From Paenibacillus sp. 453mf (GTDB lineage: Bacteria > Bacillota > Bacilli > Paenibacillales > Paenibacillaceae): a stretch of DNA of 64,000 bases. The first letter of the stretch is position 1. Each line of letters starts with the position of its first letter. Below are positions 35,725-44,191 of this stretch, piece after piece. The stretch spans positions 123,862-187,861 of the forward strand of contig NZ_FPAC01000007.1 in the NCBI RefSeq assembly GCF_900116105.1. The letters run 5' to 3'. Under the pieces are notes generated by a model. That model was not told where the DNA came from and did not search any database. It saw only the letters and a program-made list of their open reading frames with translations. Both the position numbers and the translations under genes were made by a program.

Positions 35725-36791
35725 AGGACTCGCAGAATCAAGAGTATGTATGACAACTCCTGTTCTGCGAGTTCTTTCTTTGTCATTGAATTCACTCGCA
35801 TTACTGCGAGTTCTTTCTTTGTCATTGAATTCACTCGCATTACTGCAAGTTCTTTCGTTGTAATTGAATTCACTCGCATTACTGCAAGTTCTTTCCTTGT
35901 TATTGAATTCACTCGCATTACTGCAAGTTCTTTCTTTTCATTGAACTCACTCGTTACCTGTCGGAAGGGATAAGCAGGCTCCTCCATGTACAGCTCGCTC
36001 TCTTCCTCTCCACTAGGAACAGTCGTGCCCGCATCTGGAGTGGTTACTCCTGTATTAGGAACTGTTCCGCCTGGCAATGACGGTATAGCAATACTTGGCG
36101 CACTCGCCCCATTCTCTCCAACCGGATTTCCATTGCCGTCATAATAATACATTGGCACATCCCCTACAACAAGCAAATAAGAAATCGGAATTTCCGTATC
36201 AACCACTTCCGGCTCCATATCCAGCGGGACGACAACAGCAATCTCTGCCACAATATGAATGTATACCTCAACCAAAATCATATTAATGCCGGCATTTTGC
36301 TGCCTTGTATTGAGGTCAACCTTAACTGCGCCTTGCGGCTCAATTCGTATTGGCACCTTTGGCCCGAAGGAAGACAGCAATGGGCTGCCCAGCGCCTGCC
36401 CTACGGGGACATGATCCTCGATCGTCTCCATTTCCTGCAGAGTGGTCTGAACGACAGATAACGCGCTTGATGTGATCCGCATATGTTCGTTATAGTTCAG
36501 CATAAAGCCACTGATTTTCCCTTCTGCATCTGTCTTCCAGTCAATCAACTCATTGGAAGGACCGGCTGCAGAAATTTGACTCGTAATTGCTTTGTTAATC
36601 GCCTCCGTCCCAAGCTGCTTCACCCTGATTTTTGCCAAATGCATAATAGGAGGCTTCAAGTTCCGCTCCACATAAGTAACGGACTGGATGGTCACGATGA
36701 TCATTACCAACAATACAATCAAAATCCACTTTTTACGCTGACCCCCGGTTTTTTGACGCTGTGTACGCCATTTTGCTCGTTTGAATGCCAT
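35652..36791 (-). CDS. yunB: Sporulation protein YunB with a repeat-derived C-terminal extension
   Basis: The protein has 379 residues from the ATG at 36791 (AAGGGAGG, 10 nt upstream). An N-terminal anchor spans about residues 23-42. The next 210 residues form the YunB core (YVERNLKPPI to ISYLLVVGDVP), about the size of the whole B. subtilis protein (~254 aa). After a Gly/Pro-rich linker come about four copies of a 13-residue repeat, KELAVMRVNSITR-like, then a hydrophobic end. That end is antisense to the lytH terminator and its last 73 bp of coding sequence. The natural stop seems to have been lost or the tail newly acquired. Confidence 0.75.
   Translation of the reverse strand: MAFKRAKWRTQRQKTGGQRKKWILIVLLVMIIVTIQSVTYVERNLKPPIMHLAKIRVKQLGTEAINKAITSQISAAGPSNELIDWKTDAEGKISGFMLNYNEHMRITSSALSVVQTTLQEMETIEDHVPVGQALGSPLLSSFGPKVPIRIEPQGAVKVDLNTRQQNAGINMILVEVYIHIVAEIAVVVPLDMEPEVVDTEIPISYLLVVGDVPMYYYDGNGNPVGENGASAPSIAIPSLPGGTVPNTGVTTPDAGTTVPSGEEESELYMEEPAYPFRQVTSEFNEKKELAVMRVNSITRKELAVMRVNSITTKELAVMRVNSMTKKELAVMRVNSMTKKELAEQELSYILLILRVLYFLLFFLALRARYSSFSHCLNSG
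35728..35781 (+). terminator. Terminator of lytH
   Basis: ACTCGCAGAA (35728-35737) pairs with TTCTGCGAGT (35763-35772), followed by TCTTTCTTT. The right arm and T-rich stretch are the first part of the adjacent 39-bp repeat unit. Confidence 0.65.
35765..35957. repeat. 39-bp tandem repeat array, about 4.9 copies
   Basis: Units start at 35765, 35804, 35843, 35882 and 35921, each beginning CTGC(G/A)AGTTCTTTC and ending TTCACTCGCATTA. Units 1 and 2 are identical, 3 and 4 differ at a few bases, and 5 is degenerate. Each junction is a small palindrome ACTCGCA-TTAC-TGCGAGT or its variant. The array is translated in yunB as a 13-residue repeat. Confidence 0.97.
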
Positions 36792-36976
36792 GCTTCGCAT
36801 TCCTCCCTTAAGAGAGGTGTGTCCATTTATCCTTATGCAGACCGTCTCCAAAAAAGAAGATCAAGCTGTAAGTCTGGTCGAAAAACAAAAGAGAAGGAAT
36901 CTCGCCCAACAGCGAAACTCCTTCTCATGATTGAATTCAAAGTATTTGTGGTAGATCAGAAGTAATAAGTACAGTC

Positions 36977-37870
36977 TTATTTCTTCTCTACAGCATGTCC
37001 ACCAAATTCGTTACGAAGTGCAGCAACGACCTTACCTGTAAACGTATCGTTCTCAAGGGAACGGTAACGCATCAGAAGGGATAGAGCAATAACCGGGGTA
37101 GCTGCCTGCAGATCAAATGCCGTTTCTACCGTCCATTTACCTTCACCAGAAGAGTGCATAACCCCGCGGATCTCATCAAGGTTCGCATCTTTGGAGAACG
37201 CACGCTCCGTAAGCTCCATCAGCCAAGAACGAATAACCGATCCATTGTTCCATACACGTGCTACTTTTTCGTAGTCAAAATCATAGTCACTCTTCTCCAG
37301 CACTTCAAAGCCTTCCCCGATGGAAGCCATCATACCGTACTCGATGCCATTGTGAACCATTTTCAGGAAGTGTCCGCTTCCTGCTTTGCCAGCATACAGA
37401 TAGCCGTTCTCTACAGATGTATCTTTGAACAGAGGCTCAACGATGTTCCATGCTTCTTCGTCTCCGCCGATCATGTAACAAGCGCCGTTTCTTGCTCCTT
37501 CCATACCGCCAGATGTACCTACGTCCATGAAATGAACGCCATGCGGTTTAAGCTGCTCATAGCGGGCAATGGATTCTTTGTAATGAGAGTTACCTGCTTC
37601 GATCACGATGTCGCCTTTGTCCAGCAGAGGAGTAAGGTCAGCAATAACACCATCAACGACAGCATGAGGAACCATGATCCAGAGAATGCGCGGCGATTCT
37701 AGCTGATCAATGACTTCCTTGTATGAAGAAGCACCTGCTGCACCATAACCTTTCATTTCTTCAACTGCACCTGCATTCAAGTCGTAAGCTACGACCTCAT
37801 GCTGATGATCAATCAAGTTTTTCCCCAGGTTTAATCCCATTTTTCCTAATCCAATAAGTCCTACCTTCAT
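36977..37870 (-). CDS. gnd: 6-phosphogluconate dehydrogenase, short (YqeC/GntZ-like) type
   Basis: It oxidatively decarboxylates 6-phosphogluconate to ribulose 5-phosphate. At 297 residues it belongs to the short class, typically NAD-linked, rather than the ~470-residue NADP enzymes. It shows the Rossmann motif GLIGLGKMGLNLGKN, the substrate segment GTSGGMEGARNG, the catalytic Lys in GSGHFLKMVHNGIEYG, and the C-terminal HAVEKK. It is downstream of the first zwf with a 190-bp gap. Confidence 0.92.
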   Translation of the reverse strand: MKVGLIGLGKMGLNLGKNLIDHQHEVVAYDLNAGAVEEMKGYGAAGASSYKEVIDQLESPRILWIMVPHAVVDGVIADLTPLLDKGDIVIEAGNSHYKESIARYEQLKPHGVHFMDVGTSGGMEGARNGACYMIGGDEEAWNIVEPLFKDTSVENGYLYAGKAGSGHFLKMVHNGIEYGMMASIGEGFEVLEKSDYDFDYEKVARVWNNGSVIRSWLMELTERAFSKDANLDEIRGVMHSSGEGKWTVETAFDLQAATPVIALSLLMRYRSLENDTFTGKVVAALRNEFGGHAVEKK

Positions 37871-38059
37871 GTATGTTGCCTCCTAGATCTTCTCTGTTTT
37901 TTGAAAGAACAAACGCCCGTAGACGAGTCCCTTAGGTTCAGCCGCATAGTCAGAAGCGGCCTGTTGTTGGATTTGACGGAGCATGCCGTTCGGATGAACC
38001 ATCTGCAATCCAACAACCAATCTATGTCATCGACTGTATCAATCAGCCGGATAACATTT

Positions 38060-39514
38060 TTAATGCCAGCGATTTCCGTCCTGTGCAAGCAGTTCATCCG
38101 CTGCTGCCGGACCTTCTGATCCCGCTGCATAATAGTGAAGTGGAACTTCATCCGCTGCAAAAGCTTTGAGGATAGGCTCAACCCATCTCCAAGACAGCTC
38201 GACTTCATCCCAATGCGCGAAGAATGTTGCATCTTTGCGAAGCGCATCAAAAATAAGGTTTTCATAAGCTTCAGGCACATTGTCATACGAGGAATTGAAG
38301 CTCAGCTCCATCGGCTCAATCGTATCGTGATGCATTGGGCTCTTGGAATTAAGCGTCAGGCGCATGCCTTCCTTCGGTCCAATATCAATGGTAAGCAAGT
38401 TAGCAGATACCGCTTCGTCTTCAGACATTCCTGTATTTAGCGGCTGCTTGAATTCAACCACGATACGGGTCGATTTTTCGCTCATACGTTTACCTGTACG
38501 AATATAGAAAGGAACCCCTGTCCAGAATGGATCATCCAGGAACAAGCGTGCGGCAAAGTACGTATCGTTCTTGGAGGTCCCTTCAATACCAGGCTCTTCC
38601 AGGTAGCCAACCACCGGTTTGCCTTGCAGATCACCTGCTTGATATTGTGCTCTTACAATATACTGGTCAAGCGCTTCTACCTCCAACGGAATTAAGGACT
38701 GTGCCGTATTTCTCTTCTTCGCACGAACCTCATCTGGAGAAGATTTCTTCGGCAGGTGAAGTGAGATCATCATGAGCAGCTGCAGCATATGATTTTGGAA
38801 CATATCTCTTACTGCTCCGGTATGGTCATAGTATTCAGCCCGCTCTTCGACACCAACCGTTTCACTCGCTGTAATTTGCACATTGGAAATATAATGATTT
38901 CCCCATAGTGCATGCATGACAGGATTCGTTGCACTCAGCACCTCAAGATTTTGAACCATCGGTTTACCGAGGAAATGGTCAATCCGATAAATCTCTTCCT
39001 CAGCAAAAGTACTGTTCAGCTTCTCATTCAGTTGTATTGCGGATTCGAGGTCATGCCCAAACGGTTTCTCAATAATGAGTCGTTTCCATCCGCTGCCTGA
39101 ACCGAGTCCGCTCTCCTTAATATTTTCGGCAATCGGCTCAAAAAATTCTGGAGCAACAGACAAATAGAACATCCGATTCTGCGGAATGCCAAGCTCCTGC
39201 TCACGTTTTTCAACCACTTCAAGCAGTTTCTTATAATCTTCAAGCTTGGTATTGTTAAGCGATGTATAACGAAAAGCGCCTAGAAAATCACGTACCTTAG
39301 CCGCGTCCTCTGGAGAACGGCGAGAGAATGTATGAAGCGAAGCTTCAACTCTTGCCTGGAAATCTACATCGGATACTTCTCTTCTTCCTAGACCAATAAC
39401 AGAAAATGATGATGGCATCTTTTGATCAACATACAGGTTGTATAGTGCTGGGTAAATTTTTCTCTTGGCTAAGTCGCCAGTAGCCCCGAACAGGACAAAA
39501 GTCATTGAATCCAT
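38060..39514 (-). CDS. zwf: Glucose-6-phosphate 1-dehydrogenase (copy 1)
   Basis: First step of the oxidative pentose-phosphate pathway, 484 residues. It has the NADP-binding GATGDLAKRK and the active-site RIDHFLGK, plus the EKPFGHD lysine motif. It shares roughly half of its visible residues with the second Zwf at 47365. A good sigma-A promoter and a palindrome lie far upstream (39718-39784), giving a leader of about 230 nt. Confidence 0.96.
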   Translation of the reverse strand: MDSMTFVLFGATGDLAKRKIYPALYNLYVDQKMPSSFSVIGLGRREVSDVDFQARVEASLHTFSRRSPEDAAKVRDFLGAFRYTSLNNTKLEDYKKLLEVVEKREQELGIPQNRMFYLSVAPEFFEPIAENIKESGLGSGSGWKRLIIEKPFGHDLESAIQLNEKLNSTFAEEEIYRIDHFLGKPMVQNLEVLSATNPVMHALWGNHYISNVQITASETVGVEERAEYYDHTGAVRDMFQNHMLQLLMMISLHLPKKSSPDEVRAKKRNTAQSLIPLEVEALDQYIVRAQYQAGDLQGKPVVGYLEEPGIEGTSKNDTYFAARLFLDDPFWTGVPFYIRTGKRMSEKSTRIVVEFKQPLNTGMSEDEAVSANLLTIDIGPKEGMRLTLNSKSPMHHDTIEPMELSFNSSYDNVPEAYENLIFDALRKDATFFAHWDEVELSWRWVEPILKAFAADEVPLHYYAAGSEGPAAADELLAQDGNRWH

Positions 39515-39614
39515 TCTGAAATGCCTCCCGTGTTTCTACTCTATATTGTGCGCTAGTTATCTTGTGAAAATTACGAATGTTTATGAGTAAAATTTATTAA
39601 AAGTATGACCCACA

Positions 39615-39680
39615 TTATTCCTTCTCATATAACATCAATAAAAGAACGATAATTTGCACTCCCATAATCAACACCACCAC
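39615..39680 (-). CDS. Candidate 21-aa hydrophobic leader peptide upstream of zwf
   Basis: A GTG-started frame reads VVVLIMGVQIIVLLLMLYEKE (starting Met at the GTG) and stops at TAA. AAAGGA lies 5 nt upstream. It would be a single membrane helix with a charged end, encoded between the zwf promoter and the zwf start. Very short, so it may be chance; listed because the site, start and stop are all in place. Confidence 0.3.
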   Translation of the reverse strand: MVVLIMGVQIIVLLLMLYEKE

Positions 39681-39717
39681 AAGTATCCTTTACAAAAAAT
39701 ACAAGTTCCGTTCGATG

Positions 39718-39738
39718 TTGGTTATTATTTGTAACCAA
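39718..39738. promoter_or_regulatory. Operator-like palindrome in the zwf leader
   Basis: TTGGTTA and TAACCAA are separated by seven bases. Relative to the promoter at 39755-39784 it lies at about +10 to +30, a position where a bound repressor would block transcription. The regulator is unknown; the adjacent HxlR-family gene is a candidate. Confidence 0.5.
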
Positions 39739-39754
39739 ATAAATTAACGTGATT

Positions 39755-39784
39755 ATCATACACCTAGCTAACACCTTTCGTCAA
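39755..39784 (-). promoter_or_regulatory. Sigma-A promoter of zwf
   Basis: On the minus strand TTGACG (39779-39784), 18 nt, TATGAT (39755-39760). The predicted start is near 39747. Confidence 0.7.
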
Positions 39785-39822
39785 CAAAAAATGTCGAATC
39801 TGTGAACAACAAAATTATTCTG

Positions 39823-39841
39823 TTATGATAGCGCTTTCCAT
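39823..39841 (+). promoter_or_regulatory. -10-like TATGAT overlapping a cre-like site upstream of hxlR
   Basis: TATGATAGCGCTTTCCA contains a plus-strand TATGAT and a sequence that fits the catabolite-response consensus TGNNANCGNTNNCA at all but the last base. No convincing -35 is seen. Confidence 0.3.
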
Positions 39842-39946
39842 GGTATTCTATAAATAATTCTAATAACTGTTTATTCACAATATGGAATTACTCCATGTAC
39901 AAAAGAAGTTACTTTTAATAATCAAGTGAATAAGGGGGCCTTGAAA

Positions 39947-40273
39947 ATGGATGAACAATCGACGACAAATCATATGCAGATGTGTGAGAAGGTCTCGCGT
40001 TCGTATCAAATTATTGGTCGGAAATGGGTTGCGCCTATTGTTCACACCTTAATGGAGGAACCCAAGCGTTTTAGTGAAATACACGCCGTTATCCCCGATC
40101 TAAGCAAACGCGTCCTGAACGAACGAATGAAAGAACTTGAGGAGGAAGGTATTGTCATTCGAAACGTCATTGCCGACAGACCTGTCCGTACCGAATATTC
40201 ACTTACCCGCAAAGGGACAGAACTTGCCCGCGCCTTAAGCTCCATAGGATTATGGGCCAGGAAGTGGCTCTAG
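39947..40273 (+). CDS. HxlR-family transcriptional regulator
   Basis: A 108-residue winged-helix DNA-binding protein. Family marks are the N-terminal cysteine in MQMCEKVSRSYQIIGRKW, the recognition helix region DLSKRVLNERMKELEEEG and the wing VRTEYSLTRKGTEL. ATG 39947 follows AAGGGGG with 8 nt. It is divergent from zwf across a 430-bp gap and may control it; many relatives sense electrophiles or oxidants through the conserved Cys. Confidence 0.9.
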   Translation: MDEQSTTNHMQMCEKVSRSYQIIGRKWVAPIVHTLMEEPKRFSEIHAVIPDLSKRVLNERMKELEEEGIVIRNVIADRPVRTEYSLTRKGTELARALSSIGLWARKWL

Positions 40274-40299
40274 ACTCGGCTTATCTTAGGAAATAATAC

Positions 40300-40335
40300 A
40301 CAAAGAACCCCCGTATGCTCTTACGGGGGTTCATT
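40300..40335. terminator. Terminator between hxlR and the convergent lipoprotein gene
   Basis: GAACCCCCGTA pairs perfectly with TACGGGGGTTC. T-runs are short on both sides. Confidence 0.75.
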
Positions 40336-40378
40336 AATATTCATACTGTCGTGCTTACGTTTAGTATATCTCTTCCAT

Positions 40379-41299
40379 CTATTTATCTCGTTCAAGAAGA
40401 TCATCATAAGTTAGACCGCGTATAGACTCCTCTGAATATTCCTGTACAGGATAGTATCCTTCTGCCTGCCACTGTTTTAGGACCTTTGGGCTAACGATCG
40501 TATTAGGTGGTAATTTTAGTTTATCAGTTTGCAGCACTTTTTTTGCCTCAATTATATTTTCAACTCGTTCTATACCAACCCCTTCAATAGACCCCGTCAT
40601 ATAATCCTTATACACTTTATATTCCCGATAGAATAAACTGATTTTCGGATTGTTCGGATCGTCATTCACAAGATACTCCTCGGTCAAAATCCGGTATTCT
40701 GTACCTGCAATGGGCTCATAAGGTCCATCCAATATAAGCGTCTCCAGCAACAGCCTGATATTCTCTGCATCTGTACCATATGTTATTATTTCTGATGAAT
40801 GCACCTGCAGATACACTATATCTGGAGAATTCGACTCATATAGTATTCTGACTTTCTCAGTCCCTGGCAGCTGAATCTTTATCTGCACTCTTGGCACAAG
40901 TTCAAGCTGACTTACCTGCTGGAGTGTATCCGGTTTTATACCGTTATACCATTCCAAAATCTCAGTTGCTTGCCATTCATCAAGCTCCACTAGTTTATCT
41001 AAGTCTTCAAAAGACACAGTGTCCCTGTTATATTCGATATATTCCAAATTAACTCGATTGGTCAAGAACTGAGCTCGAGGCAGTTCGGGCTTCGATTGGA
41101 CTGTAAATTCCTGCTGACTGCTACCCTGATCAGCTTCTCCGCCCCCATCTTTCGTCTGCTCTTGCTGCTCCTTATTGAGAATATGAATCTGCTCCGCGGA
41201 TGCTGCCTCTTCTGGCTCATTCTCCTTGTCAGCATGGTCTGAACAAGAGGTACTAAGGAGGATACAAGCGATAACACATCCGGCGATCACTTTACGCAT
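40379..41299 (-). CDS. Predicted lipoprotein of unknown function
   Basis: A 306-residue protein with a signal peptide ending in the lipobox LLSTSC, then a low-complexity acidic linker rich in Glu and Gln, then a folded region of about 230 residues without cysteines. No domain is recognised. It is probably anchored to the outer face of the membrane. A single-gene unit on the minus strand. Confidence 0.8.
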   Translation of the reverse strand: MRKVIAGCVIACILLSTSCSDHADKENEPEEAASAEQIHILNKEQQEQTKDGGGEADQGSSQQEFTVQSKPELPRAQFLTNRVNLEYIEYNRDTVSFEDLDKLVELDEWQATEILEWYNGIKPDTLQQVSQLELVPRVQIKIQLPGTEKVRILYESNSPDIVYLQVHSSEIITYGTDAENIRLLLETLILDGPYEPIAGTEYRILTEEYLVNDDPNNPKISLFYREYKVYKDYMTGSIEGVGIERVENIIEAKKVLQTDKLKLPPNTIVSPKVLKQWQAEGYYPVQEYSEESIRGLTYDDLLERDK

Positions 41300-41501
41300 A
41301 ACCTATGATCTTCCTTTCGAGCTAAGATTTTGTTGATGCAGGTCTTATTAAGAAGAAGATTTCTTGTTTCAATTAAAGTAATCAACGCGTCCAACTGATA
41401 TTTTGTTATAGATTATTTGATCGAAAATAAAAAAGCACCCTTCCATGGATAAATTTGCGCAATCCATTGGAAGCAGTGCTGTCTTACAATATTCAATTAT
41501 A

Positions 41502-42389
41502 TTAGGAGAACCAGCCTTTTATAATTTCGATTAGTCCTACAAAAAAGTCCTTAATGGCTGCCAGAATACCTTGGCCCTGCTCTGACTCTATAAAATCAGT
41601 AAACTGCTGCTTGGCTTGCTCCAGCTGATCACCTACCGCATTCCAGTTAATATTCGCATCCTTCATGTTCATAAATAGATCCACTAAGCCGGTCAGCTGA
41701 GCTTCGGGAATAGTAATGTTTAGATTATTTGCTATATTAATAATCAGCGTTTGCATTTCTTCTCTCGTCTCTGGCTGATTCTGCGCAAGCTCCTCTTTGA
41801 TGTTCGTCATCAGCGTCGTCGTTTCTTCCGCACCGATGGAATCGGATAATTGGGCGGTCTTTACGATCTCCTCGTTAGCAACCTGCTTCTGCTCCTCCGG
41901 GATTTCGGTATCTGTCGTTGTTTCGTATGCTTTGATAATCCCTGTCAGCGCAGCTGTACCCGATACATCAAATGGCGCCGTGATGCTAACATGGGCATCC
42001 TTAACCCCAGCTGTAATCATGGCGTTGAGATACATATCGTTGGTAACCCAGTTAATGTGATTCGAAGTCGCTGACACGCCGCTTCCCGGCTTACCGATTA
42101 CGATTTTAGCCGAGCTGAGCGCCTTGCTTCCGATTTGCGCCTTGGACATGTGACTGCCCAGATATTTATGTTCTTCTTCATTTGTCACTTGAATCGTCAT
42201 CGTATCTGCAGGGGCATCCAGATCAGCAAGCACTTGTTCTTTCTGTGCCGTGGTCAAATCCTCCCCCAAAATAACAATGACATCTCCTTCTACAGCATCC
42301 GCAGAAGCAGCGGGAGCAAAATACATACTTAGTAAAATAAGTGCAGGTATTAATAGAATTGCCATCAGTTTGCGCAATTTCATCATCAT
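41502..42389 (-). CDS. Secreted DUF1002-family protein (YpuA-like)
   Basis: A 295-residue protein with a signal peptide cleaved near APAASADA. The body VIVILGEDLTTAQKEQVLAD, NHINWVTNDMYLNAM and VSITAPFDVSGTAALTGI is typical of DUF1002, whose B. subtilis member is YpuA. A role at the envelope is likely, but the activity is unknown. It is not visibly part of an operon. Confidence 0.85.
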   Translation of the reverse strand: MMMKLRKLMAILLIPALILLSMYFAPAASADAVEGDVIVILGEDLTTAQKEQVLADLDAPADTMTIQVTNEEEHKYLGSHMSKAQIGSKALSSAKIVIGKPGSGVSATSNHINWVTNDMYLNAMITAGVKDAHVSITAPFDVSGTAALTGIIKAYETTTDTEIPEEQKQVANEEIVKTAQLSDSIGAEETTTLMTNIKEELAQNQPETREEMQTLIINIANNLNITIPEAQLTGLVDLFMNMKDANINWNAVGDQLEQAKQQFTDFIESEQGQGILAAIKDFFVGLIEIIKGWFS

Positions 42390-42569
42390 GTACTCTCCTC
42401 ATACAATTCTAATTTTTTTATATCGCTTTATATTCCATATTATGGATTACCCAATTTTAAGCTTGCACCTCTCAATAAGGCCCTTAACCTCCCATTAAAT
42501 TTATTTGCGAGCATTATACCATGTTTCTAAACCTCAATTTTTAACAGAAAATTAATATTTTCTTAACCT

Positions 42570-42687
42570 GAATCAATTTCATAATACCTTTAGCTGCTTA
42601 AATCAAGAGTATATATAGATCAAAATGATTTAATTTGTCTATACATAGTTTCGAATACACGTATTTAATGAGTTATGAAATTGATTC
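42570..42687. repeat. 118-bp element with GAATCAATTTCATAA terminal inverted repeats (copy B)
   Basis: GAATCAATTTCATAA at the left end is inverted exactly at the right end (TTATGAAATTGATTC). About 88 bp of AT-rich non-coding DNA lie between. It fills most of the 42390-42701 gap, where no other feature is seen. Confidence 0.75.
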
Positions 42688-42701
42688 ACCTTAAAGCAAT
42701 T

Positions 42702-43220
42702 TTATAAGCTTCTTAGAAGAGCAACAGCCCGCTCAAGTATGGTTTTATCTCTTAGAATCATAAATTTGCTCGAATACTCACGACAATTCCTGAATGATCG
42801 ATCCATTGCTTTGAGAGCTTCATCCATTGTCATCCAGATTACCGTCAAACCAAGCTGCTTCTCTTTGGCTGTCAGCTTCACCGTGTTCTCCTCCACTGAT
42901 TTTGCAATGAAGCAGTAGGATAGCTGCAGGAACTGATTTTTAGTCTTATGCTCCTCAATGCGGCCCAGCTGATGTGTAATTTTTGCTCGATAGCCTGTCT
43001 CTTCTTCTACTTCACGTAAAAAAGCTTCTTCCGGCGTCTCTGTCCCTTCGATTCCCCCGCCAGGCAGCTTGTATAACTTCCGTTTTGTCATATGCATCAT
43101 CGCAATATTGAAATTTTCATCAACGAGCACCCCTCTGGCCCCAAATCGGGACACTGAGTGCAGAAGCTCTGAACGTTCACCCAATATGTCATAATCCGTA
43201 ATCCGGCTTATTAAGTTCAT
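42702..43220 (-). CDS. NUDIX hydrolase
   Basis: A 172-residue cytoplasmic pyrophosphohydrolase. The Nudix box runs from GGGIEGTETPEEAF to REVEEETGY, with all catalytic glutamates present. The substrate is not evident. It is the last gene of a leftward run after KtrA, the SPOUT methyltransferase and a 34-residue ORF. Confidence 0.92.
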   Translation of the reverse strand: MNLISRITDYDILGERSELLHSVSRFGARGVLVDENFNIAMMHMTKRKLYKLPGGGIEGTETPEEAFLREVEEETGYRAKITHQLGRIEEHKTKNQFLQLSYCFIAKSVEENTVKLTAKEKQLGLTVIWMTMDEALKAMDRSFRNCREYSSKFMILRDKTILERAVALLRSL

Positions 43221-43252
43221 ATGTAATCACCCAATCACTATGCAATCTATAA

Positions 43253-43357
43253 TTATTCCAGTCGTTCGGCAATCTTTCGCACCGCTTCGCATAAATCAAA
43301 TGGCAACGTCCCTTTGTTATCCAAAGGTCTCGCTGCCATACCGATGTCTTTTGTCAT
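43253..43357 (-). CDS. 34-aa protein of unknown function
   Basis: The ORF begins MTKDIGMAARPLDNKGTLPF and ends AVRKIAERLE. AGGTG lies 8 nt before the ATG, and the frame fits tightly between the methyltransferase gene (22 nt upstream) and the NUDIX gene (32 nt downstream). It is amphipathic with one cysteine. No family is recognised. Confidence 0.6.
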   Translation of the reverse strand: MTKDIGMAARPLDNKGTLPFDLCEAVRKIAERLE

Positions 43358-43379
43358 ATTTAATTCACCTATACGCAGT

Positions 43380-44174
43380 TCAAGCGGAGTAATGCCGCTG
43401 TCTCATCGCTTCAAACATGAGTATTGTAGCAGCCATCGCCGCATTCAGTGATTCAGCCTGCCCTGGACTTGGAATAATAATGGCATCGTCCACAAGACGG
43501 CTTACCTCCTCGGAGACCCCACTGCCTTCATTACCGATCACGAGCCATTTTGCTCCTCTAAAATCATAATCATAGCAGGAGTTCTCCGCAGCAAGCGACG
43601 TACTGACGAGTGTAACTCCTTCCGTTTTGGCTTTTGGAAGCACTTCGGCCAGATCTGCTTCAACAACAGGCAAATGAAAAAAGGATCCCATCGTGGAGCG
43701 TATCGTTTTGGGATTATATACATCGGCGCTCCCACGGCCTACAATCACGCCGTCTGCCCCGGCTGCATCTGCACTGCGGATAATTGTACCAACATTGCCT
43801 GGGTCCTGAAGCCGATCCAGTACGATAATCAAGCTGTCCTTCTTGTCTAAGAACTCATTTAGCCCGGCAGCATCTTTTCTAACAATCGCAAACACCGGCT
43901 GCGGTGTCACGGTATCGGTGCACTTTTCAATGACGGCAGTAGATACAGGAACCCACTCCGCATGCCCTTGTGAATCAGCAAAGCCTGTTAGCTCTCCCGG
44001 TATTCCTTTATCCATATCATAAGCAATGCATTCGATATCAGCATCATAATTTAGCGCCTCTTGAACCAAATGAATTCCTTCAATGATGTATTTGTTGTGC
44101 CGGGTTCGATACTTTTTGTCGAGCAGCTGCGCCCATTCCTTCACTCTCGGATTATGTACCGAAACGATTTCCAT
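43380..44174 (-). CDS. SPOUT (TrmH/SpoU) family RNA methyltransferase
   Basis: A 264-residue 2'-O-methyltransferase for rRNA or tRNA, resembling B. subtilis YsgA. The N-terminal substrate-binding part (NPRVKEWAQLLDKKYRTRHN) is followed by the SPOUT knot: LQDPGNVGTIIRSADAAGAD, VIGNEGSGVSEE and IPSPGQAESLNAAMAAT. It lies 17 nt from the KtrA-type gene. The nearby sspI gene matches the B. subtilis sspI-ysgA order. Confidence 0.92.
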   Translation of the reverse strand: MEIVSVHNPRVKEWAQLLDKKYRTRHNKYIIEGIHLVQEALNYDADIECIAYDMDKGIPGELTGFADSQGHAEWVPVSTAVIEKCTDTVTPQPVFAIVRKDAAGLNEFLDKKDSLIIVLDRLQDPGNVGTIIRSADAAGADGVIVGRGSADVYNPKTIRSTMGSFFHLPVVEADLAEVLPKAKTEGVTLVSTSLAAENSCYDYDFRGAKWLVIGNEGSGVSEEVSRLVDDAIIIPSPGQAESLNAAMAATILMFEAMRQRHYSA

Positions 44175-44191
44175 TTGACTTCAATCCTTCT

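Noticed and set aside
35765..35957. CRISPR array considered for the 39-bp direct repeats
   Set aside because: The repeats are contiguous with no unique spacers, and no cas gene is in the window.
36483..36965. 160-codon plus-strand frame
   Set aside because: Antisense to the yunB N-terminus, whose membrane anchor and start site are clear in the other strand.
37867..38286. 139-codon minus-strand frame between gnd and zwf
   Set aside because: It overlaps the zwf 3' end in another frame and lacks a start site; only the 190-bp intergenic part is free and shows no gene.
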